From: Clostridium sp. CAG:510
GTDB lineage: Bacteria > Bacillota > Clostridia > Lachnospirales > Lachnospiraceae
Length of the DNA stretch: 15,892 nt
NCBI GenBank assembly: GCA_000434615.1
Contig: FR880832.1
Span: 124,962-140,853 of the forward strand
Direction of reading: 5' to 3'
Positions within the stretch are counted from its first letter, which is position 1, and the number at the start of each line of letters is the position of its first letter. Of the stretch, positions 5,729 to 13,171 are shown piece after piece. The position numbers and the translations under genes are program-made. Below the pieces are notes generated by a model. That model searched no databases. It worked only from the letters and a program-made list of their open reading frames with translations, and was not told the origin of the DNA.

Positions 5729-6739
5729 TTAGAATTTACCAGCTTTTGCTGCTTCCTCAACAGATACTGCTACGGCAACGGTGGCACCTACCATGGGGTT
5801 ATTACCCATACCGATAAGACCCATCATTTCTACGTGAGCGGGTACGGAAGAAGAACCTGCGAACTGTGCATCGGAATGCATACGTCCAAGGGTATCGGTA
5901 AAGCCGTAGGATGCAGGACCTGCAGCCATGTTGTCCGGGTGAAGGGTACGTCCGGTACCGCCGCCGGATGCAACGGAGAAGTACTTCTTGCCGGCTTCAA
6001 TTCTTTCCTTCTTGTAAGTACCTGCTACGGGATGCTGGAATCTGGTAGGGTTGGTAGAGTTACCGGTAATGGAAACGTCTACGTTCTCTTTCCACATGAT
6101 TGCTACACCTTCGGGAACGCTGTTAGCACCATAGCAGTTTACTTTGGAACGAAGACCTTCGGAGTAAGCAATTCTTTCGATTTCCTTTACTTCGTTGGTG
6201 TAAGGATCGTATTCGGTCTCTACGAAAGTAAAGCCGTTGATACGGGAAATAATCTTAGCTGCGTCTTTTCCAAGACCGTTTAAGATAACACGGAGAGGTT
6301 TCTGACGAACCTTGTTTGCCTTTTCTGCGATACCGATAGCGCCTTCTGCTGCTGCGAAGGATTCATGACCTGCTAAGAAACAGAAGCAGTCTGTATCCTC
6401 TTCCAGAAGCATCTTGCCAAGGTTACCATGGCCAAGACCTACCTTACGGGTATCTGCAACGGAGCCGGGGATACAGAATGCCTGTAAGCCTTCTCCGATT
6501 GCTGCTGCAGCTTCGGAAGCCTTTCTGCAGCCTTTCTTGATTGCGATTGCAGCGCCTACGGTGTAAGCCCAGCAAGCATTTTCAAAACAGATGGGCTGGA
6601 TTTTCTTTACCTGCTCGTAAACATCCAGACCTGCATCCTTGGTAATCTTCTCAGCTTCTTCGATAGAGGAGATACCGTAGCTGTTTAATACAGCGTTAAT
6701 CTTATCAATACGTCTTTCATATGATTCAAATAAAGCCAT
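5729..6739 (-). CDS. GGGtGRT family protein
   Basis: Encodes 336 residues. The family is named for the motif seen here as ASGGGTGRTLHPDN at residues 257-270. Other conserved-looking stretches are GLGHGNLGKML (101-111), LAGHESFAAAEGAIGIAEKA (122-141) and GLIGMGNNPMVGATVAVAVS near the end. Cysteines occur at 51, 56, 71, 89, 118, 120 and 202, enough to bind a metal or cluster, but none forms a known motif. No signal peptide or membrane segment is visible, so the protein should be cytoplasmic. AAAGGAGG lies nine bases before the ATG. The gene follows the NifU-like gene by 23 bases, a pairing I recall as recurring in Clostridia. Its biochemical function is, to my knowledge, not established. Confidence 0.9.
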   Translation of the reverse strand: MALFESYERRIDKINAVLNSYGISSIEEAEKITKDAGLDVYEQVKKIQPICFENACWAYTVGAAIAIKKGCRKASEAAAAIGEGLQAFCIPGSVADTRKVGLGHGNLGKMLLEEDTDCFCFLAGHESFAAAEGAIGIAEKANKVRQKPLRVILNGLGKDAAKIISRINGFTFVETEYDPYTNEVKEIERIAYSEGLRSKVNCYGANSVPEGVAIMWKENVDVSITGNSTNPTRFQHPVAGTYKKERIEAGKKYFSVASGGGTGRTLHPDNMAAGPASYGFTDTLGRMHSDAQFAGSSSVPAHVEMMGLIGMGNNPMVGATVAVAVSVEEAAKAGKF

Positions 6740-6762
6740 TTTTATGTCCTCCTTTATCCTGA

Positions 6763-7455
6763 TTATTCTTTTCTGGGGTCGATGATCTTAACTGCATCGT
6801 CTACACGGCCGTACTGTCCGCAAGCCTTTTCGTAAGCAGTGTTTGCATCGTCACCCTTCTTCATAAAGTCGGTCATCTTACCAAAGTTTACAAACTTGTA
6901 ACCAATAATCTGATCGTCTTTGTCAAGTGCGATACCTGTTACATAGCCTTCAGCCATTTCCAGATATCTGGGGCCTTTCTTTAAGGTACCGTACATAGTA
7001 CCAACCTGGCTTCTTAAGCCCTTTCCAAGGTCTTCAAGACCTGCACCGACAGGCAGACCGTCTTCAGAGAATGCACTCTGGGTACGTCCGTAAACAATCT
7101 GTAAGAACAGCTCTCTCATTGCTGTGTTGATGGCATCACATACAAGGTCTGTATTCAAAGCTTCCATAACGGTAAGTCCGGGAAGGATTTCTGCAGCCAT
7201 TGCTGCGGAATGAGTCATACCGGAGCAGCCAACTGTTTCAACCAGTGCTTCCTGGATGATACCTTCCTTAACATTCAGAGTAAGCTTGCATGCGCCCTGC
7301 TGAGGTGCACACCAGCCAACACCATGTGTCAAGCCGGAAATATCTTCTACTTTTTTTGCCTGAACCCATTTTGCTTCTTCAGGGATAGGTGCACATCCAT
7401 GATGTACGCCCTGTGCAACTGTACACATTTCTTCAACTTCTTTTGAGTAAATCAT
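6763..7455 (-). CDS. NifU-like iron-sulfur cluster scaffold-type protein
   Basis: Encodes 230 residues. The segment VETVGCSGMTHSAAMAAEIL near 73-92 resembles the cysteine loop of NifU/IscU N-terminal domains, with further cysteines at 11, 21, 49 (VGWCAPQQGAC) and 56. Scaffold proteins of this fold assemble Fe-S clusters on three cysteines. This one is longer than IscU (about 130 residues): the extra C-terminal half (GYVTGIALDKDDQIIGYKFV then a helical tail) is not part of the classic scaffold. AAAGGAG lies eight bases upstream of the ATG at 7455. It precedes the GGGtGRT gene by 23 bases and almost certainly shares its transcript. A cluster donor or carrier for the GGGtGRT protein is an inference. 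Confidence 0.8.
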   Translation of the reverse strand: MIYSKEVEEMCTVAQGVHHGCAPIPEEAKWVQAKKVEDISGLTHGVGWCAPQQGACKLTLNVKEGIIQEALVETVGCSGMTHSAAMAAEILPGLTVMEALNTDLVCDAINTAMRELFLQIVYGRTQSAFSEDGLPVGAGLEDLGKGLRSQVGTMYGTLKKGPRYLEMAEGYVTGIALDKDDQIIGYKFVNFGKMTDFMKKGDDANTAYEKACGQYGRVDDAVKIIDPRKE

Positions 7456-7570
7456 GTGAAATCTCCTTTCAACTATGTAATATCTAAAACAGCAAAGTCA
7501 TGCACTTACTCTGCCATTTCTTCTCGCAAACATCATTTTCTCATATTTACCGCAAAAAATCCAGTTTTTT

Positions 7571-8245
7571 TTAAAAACTTGTTGCTTTTTCTACAATTTC
7601 CTTCTCGTTTTTATAGATGGAATTTGCGGGAATGCAGCCTCTTACGCAGGAAGTCGGGTAAATATTGGAATTTCTGCCGATTACCGTACCGGGATTTAAA
7701 ACGGAATTGCAGCCCACTTCCACATGATCCGCCAGCATGGCACCCATTTTCTTAAGGCCGGTTTCAATTTTTTCGTCCACGGATTTTACCACCACAAGGG
7801 TCTTGTCACTCTTTACGTTGGAGGTAATGGATCCGGCTCCCATATGGGATTTGAAGCCCAAAACGCTGTCTCCCACATAATTGTAATGGGGCACCTGCAC
7901 CTTGTTAAATAAAACCACATTCTTCAATTCGGTGGAATTTCCCACAACGGCACCCTTTCCCACAATGGCGTTGCCTCTGACAAACGCACAGTGTCTGATT
8001 TCCGCATCCTCATCCACGATTAACGGGCCGTTTAAGCAGGCTGTGGGAGCAACCGTTGCAGATTTTGCAATCCAGATATCCTCGCCTCTTTTTTCAAATT
8101 TGTCCGCAGGAAGGCTTTTGCCCAGCTCCAAAATAAAATCATGGATTTTCGGCAGTACCTCCCAGGGGTACTCTGCTCCTTCAAAAAGTCCGGCCGCTAT
8201 GGTCTCGGACAAAGCATACATGTTACTGATTTTGCAAGCTTCCAT
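7571..8245 (-). CDS. Left-handed beta-helix acyltransferase-like protein
   Basis: Encodes 224 residues. After a helical N-terminus (to about 55) come hexapeptide repeats of a left-handed parallel beta-helix: IWIAKSATVAPTACLNGP, IRHCAFVRGNAIVGKGAVVG and ADHVEVGCNSVLNPGTVIGR. The stretch VPHYNYVGDSVLG with GAGSITSNVKSDK (115-148) strongly recalls the acetyltransferase half of GlmU, but the N-terminal pyrophosphorylase domain is absent. It may acylate an amino-sugar nucleotide or a related cytoplasmic substrate; the substrate cannot be read from the sequence. The ATG overlaps the end of the topoisomerase gene by 23 bases and has AAGGAG eight bases upstream, so it is likely the last gene of that operon. 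Confidence 0.8.
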   Translation of the reverse strand: MEACKISNMYALSETIAAGLFEGAEYPWEVLPKIHDFILELGKSLPADKFEKRGEDIWIAKSATVAPTACLNGPLIVDEDAEIRHCAFVRGNAIVGKGAVVGNSTELKNVVLFNKVQVPHYNYVGDSVLGFKSHMGAGSITSNVKSDKTLVVVKSVDEKIETGLKKMGAMLADHVEVGCNSVLNPGTVIGRNSNIYPTSCVRGCIPANSIYKNEKEIVEKATSF

Positions 8246-11200
8246 CTTCGTTCTCCTTGTTATTTATATTGTCATGCTCCATATCTTGTGGCATTTCCCG
8301 TTCAGATTGTTCCTCTGCGTTTTGCATCTTTTCCTGTCCGGGCTGTCTTTCCGGCGTCTGTTCCGTTTTATCTCCCACTCCGTTGAAATCAAAGGAAATA
8401 TTGTCCTTGCCGTTCTCGTCCTGCTTTAAGACAAGGAACGCATCGAACACATTTCCGGCTTTGGAGGTAAAGCCCCGGATGGGCTCCTTCGTGCGGCCTT
8501 CGGTGAAAATCTGCGTCATCTGCTCATCCGTAAGAGCAATGCCCGCTACGGTATGGAACTGGCTGTAGCCGCATTCGCAGAGGTAACGCCATTTGTCCCT
8601 TTTCATGAGCTCCCCGCACTTGGGACATTTCACCGTGGTTTCCTTCGGTTCTTCCTTTTCCGGGAAATCGAAAACCACCTTTTTTTCTTCGTCCAGCTTC
8701 AGCGCCGCCTCAAACATCATACCGGTTTTGGCGACAAAGCCCTGGATGGGAGAGGTTTTGCCGTTCTGCAAAAGCTCCTTCACCGAAGCTTCCTTTAATT
8801 TCACACCGGCAATTTTGCCGATGGAAAACCGGCAGCTTTCGGGATTGTTTTTGTCATATGCCGCACAGCCGTAGCCGAAGGGCGTCTGGACAATGTCGCC
8901 GCCGCATAAGGGGCAGACCACATCCTTTACCTTCTTCGCTTCCACATGTTCAAAGTCAAACTGTATTTTAGCACTTCCTTCTTCTTTTACAAGTTCTAAG
9001 CAGGCATCGAATTTTTTGCCGGACTTTCCTTTGAAACCGCGGATGGTACCGGTCTTTCCGGTGGTAAGAAGCTCCCGCACATTGCTTTCCGTGAGGTCTT
9101 TTTCCGCAATCCTGCCGATGGCAAAGCTGCAGCCTTCCTTTCCATCCCGGCTTCTGTTGGCACAGGCATAACCGAAGGGCGCCACCAGTATTTCACCGCC
9201 GCATAGGGGGCAGACCGCATCCTTCACCTTCTTGGCTTCCACATGCTCAAAGTCAAACTTTAGCTTCTTTCTGCCATCCTCTTCCGTAAGGATCAGCACC
9301 GCATCGAATTTCTTGCCGTTCTTGGACTTAAATCCCCGGAGTGTCTGGGTGTGTCCGTTCTTTATAAGCTCCGTTACATCCTGCTTCGAGAGCTGCTTCT
9401 CGGCAATCTTGCCGATGGAAAAATAACATGCCTCCGGGTTTTCCCGGTGTCTGCGGCAGGTGTAGCCGTAAGGCATGATTTCTATGGACTCTCCGCAGAC
9501 CGGACAGGCAACGCCTTCCAGCACGTCCGGCACATTGCCGGAAAAATCAAACTGGATGGAGGGTATGCCGTTCTCATCCTTTTTGTAGATAAGGGCTGCG
9601 GAAAACTTCTTCTTTAACTTGGAAACAAAGCCGTTTAAGATTTCCGTCTTTCCTTCCGTTAAAAGCTTCGTTACCTCTTCTTCCGTCAAATCCCTGCCGG
9701 CAATGGTGCCGATGGAAAATTTGCAGCCGTTTGTCCGGTAATTGCTGCAGCCGTAACCGAAGGGTGTGGTTTCCACTTCCCCGTCGCATAAGGGACATTT
9801 GATACCCAGCTTTTTCCTGGCGGCAGCACCTCTTGACTCCCTGCCGGTAAGGGGCTGTATCCTCTTAATCAGTTCCTGCTTCCTATCGGTCTGCGCCATG
9901 GAAAGGGTTTCCCTACGGATAAAATCCTCTAACTTTGCCCGGTACTCACCCATATCCACGGTGCCCCTGGTGATGCCGTCCAGTCCCTTTTCCCAGGATG
10001 CCGTCATCTTGGGGTTTAACAACTCCGGCACCGTCATGCTGACGGTTTCAAAAATCATTTCTCCCAGTATGGTAGGCGTCAGTACCTGGGATTTACGGTT
10101 CAGGTTAAGATACCCTACCCGCACCAGCTTCTTGATAATCTCCGCTCTGGTTGCGGAGGTGCCGATGCCGGAGCCCTTAATCTGGGCACGCAGTTCTTCG
10201 TCCTCAATAAGCTGTCCCGCATTTTCCATGGCAAGCACCATGGAACCGGAGGTATACCGCTTGGGCGGCGAGGTCTTGCCCTCTTTAATGTCCATGCCCT
10301 TCACGGGCACTACATCGTTTTCCGACAGCTTTTCTATCATTGCAAGAAGCATTTTCGCATTGGTGCCTTCTTCCTTTTCGCCGCCGTCCTCGTCCTTCTC
10401 TTCCGCCGCTTCTTTTCCTAAAACGCAAAGATAACCGGGGGACTTTAAGATTTTACCGCCGGCAAAGAAAGACTCCTTTTCTATTTTGGCAATGAATTTC
10501 ACAGTCTGGTATTCCGCAGGCGGGTAAAAAATGCTTAAGAAACGTCTCACAATCAGGTCATACACCTGTCTGTGCAGACCGTTTACGGAATTTAATTCCG
10601 TAAGCTGTCCCGTGGGAATAATGGCATAATGGTCGGTAATCTTGGAGTCATCCGTATACGCCGATCTGCCGATACTCCGGTACGTGCCACTCTGCATAAT
10701 GGCATTGACAAATTGGCTGACCGGCTCATACCCTTTTAGCCTGCTTACGTTTTTACTGATTTCCTTTGCAACGGCACTCGACAGTACACGGGCATCCGTT
10801 CTGGGGTATGTGGTCAGCTTCTTTTCGTATAAATCCTGTGCAATCTGCAGGGTTTCGTCCGGGCTTATCTTAAACCGCTTGGCGCACTCCGCCTGCAGCT
10901 CCGCTAAGTTAAACAAAAGCGGCGCTTTCTTTTTGCTGATGCCCTTTTCAATGGAGGATACCCGGGCTTCTTTCCCGGCAAGGCTTTCCAAAAAGGCCTT
11001 TGCATCCTCTTCCTTTGCAAAACCGTTTTCCTTATATAAAAGCGGGGAGGCATAGTACGCCGACTCCTCCGTGGTCTTCCATTCCGCTTCGATTTCCGCA
11101 TCCGTAAATTTTCCCACAATGCGGTAAAATGGGGTTTCAATAAAGTTGCGGATTTCCCGCTCCCTGATAACCACCATTCCCAAAACACAGGTCATAACTC

Positions 11201-11810
11201 TGCCGACCGCTATGGCGGTATAGCTTTTCGTCCCCGCCGCATCGTTTAAGAGATTGCCGTATTTCACGGACATGGCTCTGGAAAAATTGATGCCCATGGC
11301 ATAGTCCTCAATGGTGCGCATGATGCCGGATTTGCCTAAATTGGCATATTCCCGCATGGGCTTTGCCTCTTTGATGCCGCGCAGGATTTCCTCCTCCGTC
11401 TGGGAGTCAATCCACACACGCAGCTCCTGCATGCCTTCTCTTACGCCGCCGAAGTTACGGATGTTTTCCTCAATGGTCTGTCCTTCTTTTCCGGCATCCC
11501 CCGCCCAGTAAACGGTATCAATATCCTCTCTGTGAAGCATTTTATGCACCACATCGTACTGACCGCTGACGCTTTTAATCACACCGTATTTATAGTCCTT
11601 CGGCAGAAACGGCAAATCCTCTAATTTCCACTTTTTATATTTACTGTCGTATTCTTCGGGATATACCATCTCCACCAGATGCCCCACGCACCAGGTAATC
11701 ACGTAGGACTCGTTTTCCAGATATCCGTTCTGTCTGCCGGATACCTTTAAGATTTTGGCAAATTCCTGCGCCACGGATGGTTTCTCCGTTATAATCAATG
11801 CTTTTCCCAA
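8223..11810 (-). CDS. topB: DNA topoisomerase III (type IA) with five C-terminal zinc-ribbon repeats
   Basis: Encodes 1195 residues. The N-terminus is a Toprim domain (ALIITEKPSVAQEF; metal site GDAGKEGQTI at 104-113). The catalytic tyrosine is Y335 in KLTTYPRTDARVLS; ITDHYAIIPT at 391-400 and GSGIGTSATRAEII at 546-559 are further type IA motifs. The enzyme relaxes or decatenates DNA through a transient 5'-phosphotyrosine break. From about 670 to 1142 come five repeats of zinc ribbon plus topoisomerase C-terminal repeat, then a charged, probably disordered tail. Bacillus TopB is about 730 residues, so the tail adds over 450. The start is TTG at 11810 (two bases after the ATPase stop, AGGAGA upstream); no ATG fits before the Toprim motif. 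The Toprim acid pattern is altered (see findings). Confidence 0.9.
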   Translation of the reverse strand: MGKALIITEKPSVAQEFAKILKVSGRQNGYLENESYVITWCVGHLVEMVYPEEYDSKYKKWKLEDLPFLPKDYKYGVIKSVSGQYDVVHKMLHREDIDTVYWAGDAGKEGQTIEENIRNFGGVREGMQELRVWIDSQTEEEILRGIKEAKPMREYANLGKSGIMRTIEDYAMGINFSRAMSVKYGNLLNDAAGTKSYTAIAVGRVMTCVLGMVVIREREIRNFIETPFYRIVGKFTDAEIEAEWKTTEESAYYASPLLYKENGFAKEEDAKAFLESLAGKEARVSSIEKGISKKKAPLLFNLAELQAECAKRFKISPDETLQIAQDLYEKKLTTYPRTDARVLSSAVAKEISKNVSRLKGYEPVSQFVNAIMQSGTYRSIGRSAYTDDSKITDHYAIIPTGQLTELNSVNGLHRQVYDLIVRRFLSIFYPPAEYQTVKFIAKIEKESFFAGGKILKSPGYLCVLGKEAAEEKDEDGGEKEEGTNAKMLLAMIEKLSENDVVPVKGMDIKEGKTSPPKRYTSGSMVLAMENAGQLIEDEELRAQIKGSGIGTSATRAEIIKKLVRVGYLNLNRKSQVLTPTILGEMIFETVSMTVPELLNPKMTASWEKGLDGITRGTVDMGEYRAKLEDFIRRETLSMAQTDRKQELIKRIQPLTGRESRGAAARKKLGIKCPLCDGEVETTPFGYGCSNYRTNGCKFSIGTIAGRDLTEEEVTKLLTEGKTEILNGFVSKLKKKFSAALIYKKDENGIPSIQFDFSGNVPDVLEGVACPVCGESIEIMPYGYTCRRHRENPEACYFSIGKIAEKQLSKQDVTELIKNGHTQTLRGFKSKNGKKFDAVLILTEEDGRKKLKFDFEHVEAKKVKDAVCPLCGGEILVAPFGYACANRSRDGKEGCSFAIGRIAEKDLTESNVRELLTTGKTGTIRGFKGKSGKKFDACLELVKEEGSAKIQFDFEHVEAKKVKDVVCPLCGGDIVQTPFGYGCAAYDKNNPESCRFSIGKIAGVKLKEASVKELLQNGKTSPIQGFVAKTGMMFEAALKLDEEKKVVFDFPEKEEPKETTVKCPKCGELMKRDKWRYLCECGYSQFHTVAGIALTDEQMTQIFTEGRTKEPIRGFTSKAGNVFDAFLVLKQDENGKDNISFDFNGVGDKTEQTPERQPGQEKMQNAEEQSEREMPQDMEHDNINNKENEDGSLQNQ
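8385..9803 (-). repeat. Five tandem zinc-ribbon/C-terminal repeats inside topB
   Basis: Residues 670-756, 767-855, 865-953, 964-1049 and 1060-1142 each contain a CPxC zinc knuckle (at 672, 769, 867, 966 and 1062), a second cysteine pair, an F/SIG-IAxxxL stretch, a helix ending LLxxGKT or similar, a GFxxKxGxxFDAxL core and an F-DF closing strand. Copies two to four are closest: the join FDFEHVEAKKVKD-VCPLCGG occurs twice. At DNA level 8899-8962 and 9196-9259 differ at about 5 of 64 positions and lie exactly 297 bases (99 codons) apart, indicating a recent in-frame duplication. Confidence 0.85.
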
Positions 11811-11812
11811 AC

Positions 11813-13168
11813 TTATTCTCCTAAATTCACCAGTCTGATGTTCTTTTTCACCCTTGCCTCCAGCAGGAGTTTTCCATCAAAACGGTCTATTCCAAACAAA
11901 TAGATATAGCTGTAGGCAATTTTTGCCTGTTTTGCCGCTAAAAGCAGCTCTTCGTAAAGTTCATAGGTGACCATGGGCATAAAGAAGCAGGCTCCGATTA
12001 AGCAGTTCTCTCCTTCTGTGCTGCCTACAATGTCCACACAGCCCTGCTTGCCAATCCATTCGCCGATTTTCGTTAAAGCAAACGGCAGCTTTCCCGCCGT
12101 ATTTTCCCCTTCCATATACTCCCGGCAGATTTCCTTGAAATGCACATCCACAAATGCCCGGAAATCCTTTTCGATATATTTCTCATAAAATGCTTTCCCG
12201 CTCAAAAGCTCCGCATCGCTTGCGTGTGGATATACAAAACGGTAATAAAAATCCACCAGGTGGCTTTTTATCCGGTAATAGCCTTTTTTCGTGTTGGCAT
12301 GTCCTTCCGTATCAAAAGAAAATACCTTTTCCACTAATTCCAGCTCCATCAGACTCTTTAAGTACACACTGATTTTCGCTCTGGAAAATCCGGTATGCGA
12401 ATAGAGCTCCTGCAAGGTATTCCGCCCTTCCGCAAGCCCGGTCAGAATCGTATTGTATACTGCCGTTTCCCGCAGCTCCTCTGACACCTCACTCATCGCC
12501 TCTCTTAAGAAAAAGCCGTCCGTATCAAGCATGTTCCGTACAACATTTTCCTTGACGGAAAGGGTGGTGTCAATGTGCTTCCAGAGTCCCGGCAGTCCGT
12601 CCAGCAATGCATACAGACAGATGCACTGCTTCAGGTCGTATGCCGGAAAATACTGCCGCAGATCCGTAAAACGTAATTTGCGCAGTTTAAGAAGACCGCG
12701 CAATCCATGAGCAGCCTCTCCCATCTTTTTTATCATATTGTTTTCCACAAAACAGACCGATGAAGAACACAGGACAACCAGAAATTCTTTTTTTGACGGG
12801 TTCTTCAAGAATTGATACAAAGAAGGAAAGAATGTGGAATCGGCTTTTAAGATGTTCTGGAATTCATCGATGACAAGAACCCTTTTTCCGCTTCCCGCAT
12901 GTTGTATAGAATAAAAAATATCTTCGTAGGAAAGGCATCCGCCACTTATGCCGTAGTAAGCCTTCAGCTCCTCTCCCCACCGGTAAATCTGTTCCCGTTC
13001 CGAGCAGGACCTTGCCAGATAATAAACATGAGGCTTATCCTGGACAAACTCCCGGATTAAAGAGGTTTTGCCAATGCCCTTCTGTCCGTAAACCACCACC
13101 ATGCCGCTTCCAGGGCGGTTATAATACTGATTTAATTGTGCAGCTTCCATACCCCTGTTAAGCAGCAT
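11813..13168 (-). CDS. ATPase_2/DUF234-like ATPase with a degenerate C-terminal nuclease fold
   Basis: Encodes 451 residues. Walker A is GQKGIGKT at 28-35, Walker B is VLVIDEF at 97-103, and sensor-like LVVLCSSS follows near 130-137, the layout of the ATPase_2 family of STAND-like P-loop ATPases. A winged helix lies at about 250-285 (TLQELYSHTGFSRAKISVYL). The C-terminus matches DUF234 in outline (FRAFVDVHFKEICREYM near 336-352, then WIGKQGCVDIVG). In DUF234 a PD-(D/E)xK-like motif is expected; here D379 remains, but the usual GExK is GACFF at 392-396, so nuclease activity is unlikely. The start follows the GGDEF/EAL stop by three bases (GAGGG upstream), and the stop is two bases from the topoisomerase start, pointing to tight coexpression. 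Substrate unknown. Confidence 0.8.
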   Translation of the reverse strand: MLLNRGMEAAQLNQYYNRPGSGMVVVYGQKGIGKTSLIREFVQDKPHVYYLARSCSEREQIYRWGEELKAYYGISGGCLSYEDIFYSIQHAGSGKRVLVIDEFQNILKADSTFFPSLYQFLKNPSKKEFLVVLCSSSVCFVENNMIKKMGEAAHGLRGLLKLRKLRFTDLRQYFPAYDLKQCICLYALLDGLPGLWKHIDTTLSVKENVVRNMLDTDGFFLREAMSEVSEELRETAVYNTILTGLAEGRNTLQELYSHTGFSRAKISVYLKSLMELELVEKVFSFDTEGHANTKKGYYRIKSHLVDFYYRFVYPHASDAELLSGKAFYEKYIEKDFRAFVDVHFKEICREYMEGENTAGKLPFALTKIGEWIGKQGCVDIVGSTEGENCLIGACFFMPMVTYELYEELLLAAKQAKIAYSYIYLFGIDRFDGKLLLEARVKKNIRLVNLGE

Positions 13169-13171
13169 AGA

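Noticed and set aside
7556..7590. Hairpin AGTTTTT/AAAAACT and T-run after the beta-helix gene
   Set aside because: The stem is nearly all A-T and overlaps the stop codon; it might terminate, but stability is doubtful. No confident promoter for the NifU-like gene was found in 7456-7570 either.
8899..9259. Regularly spaced repeat resembling a CRISPR array
   Set aside because: The repeats are 297 bases apart, coding, and in frame with the zinc-ribbon repeats of topoisomerase III.
9766..10434. 222-codon plus-strand open frame opposite the topoisomerase gene
   Set aside because: It is Ser/Pro-rich with no ribosome binding site or family resemblance and is antisense to conserved topoisomerase sequence; other long plus-strand frames at 5834-6283, 7902-8429 and 15007-15399 are rejected for the same reason.
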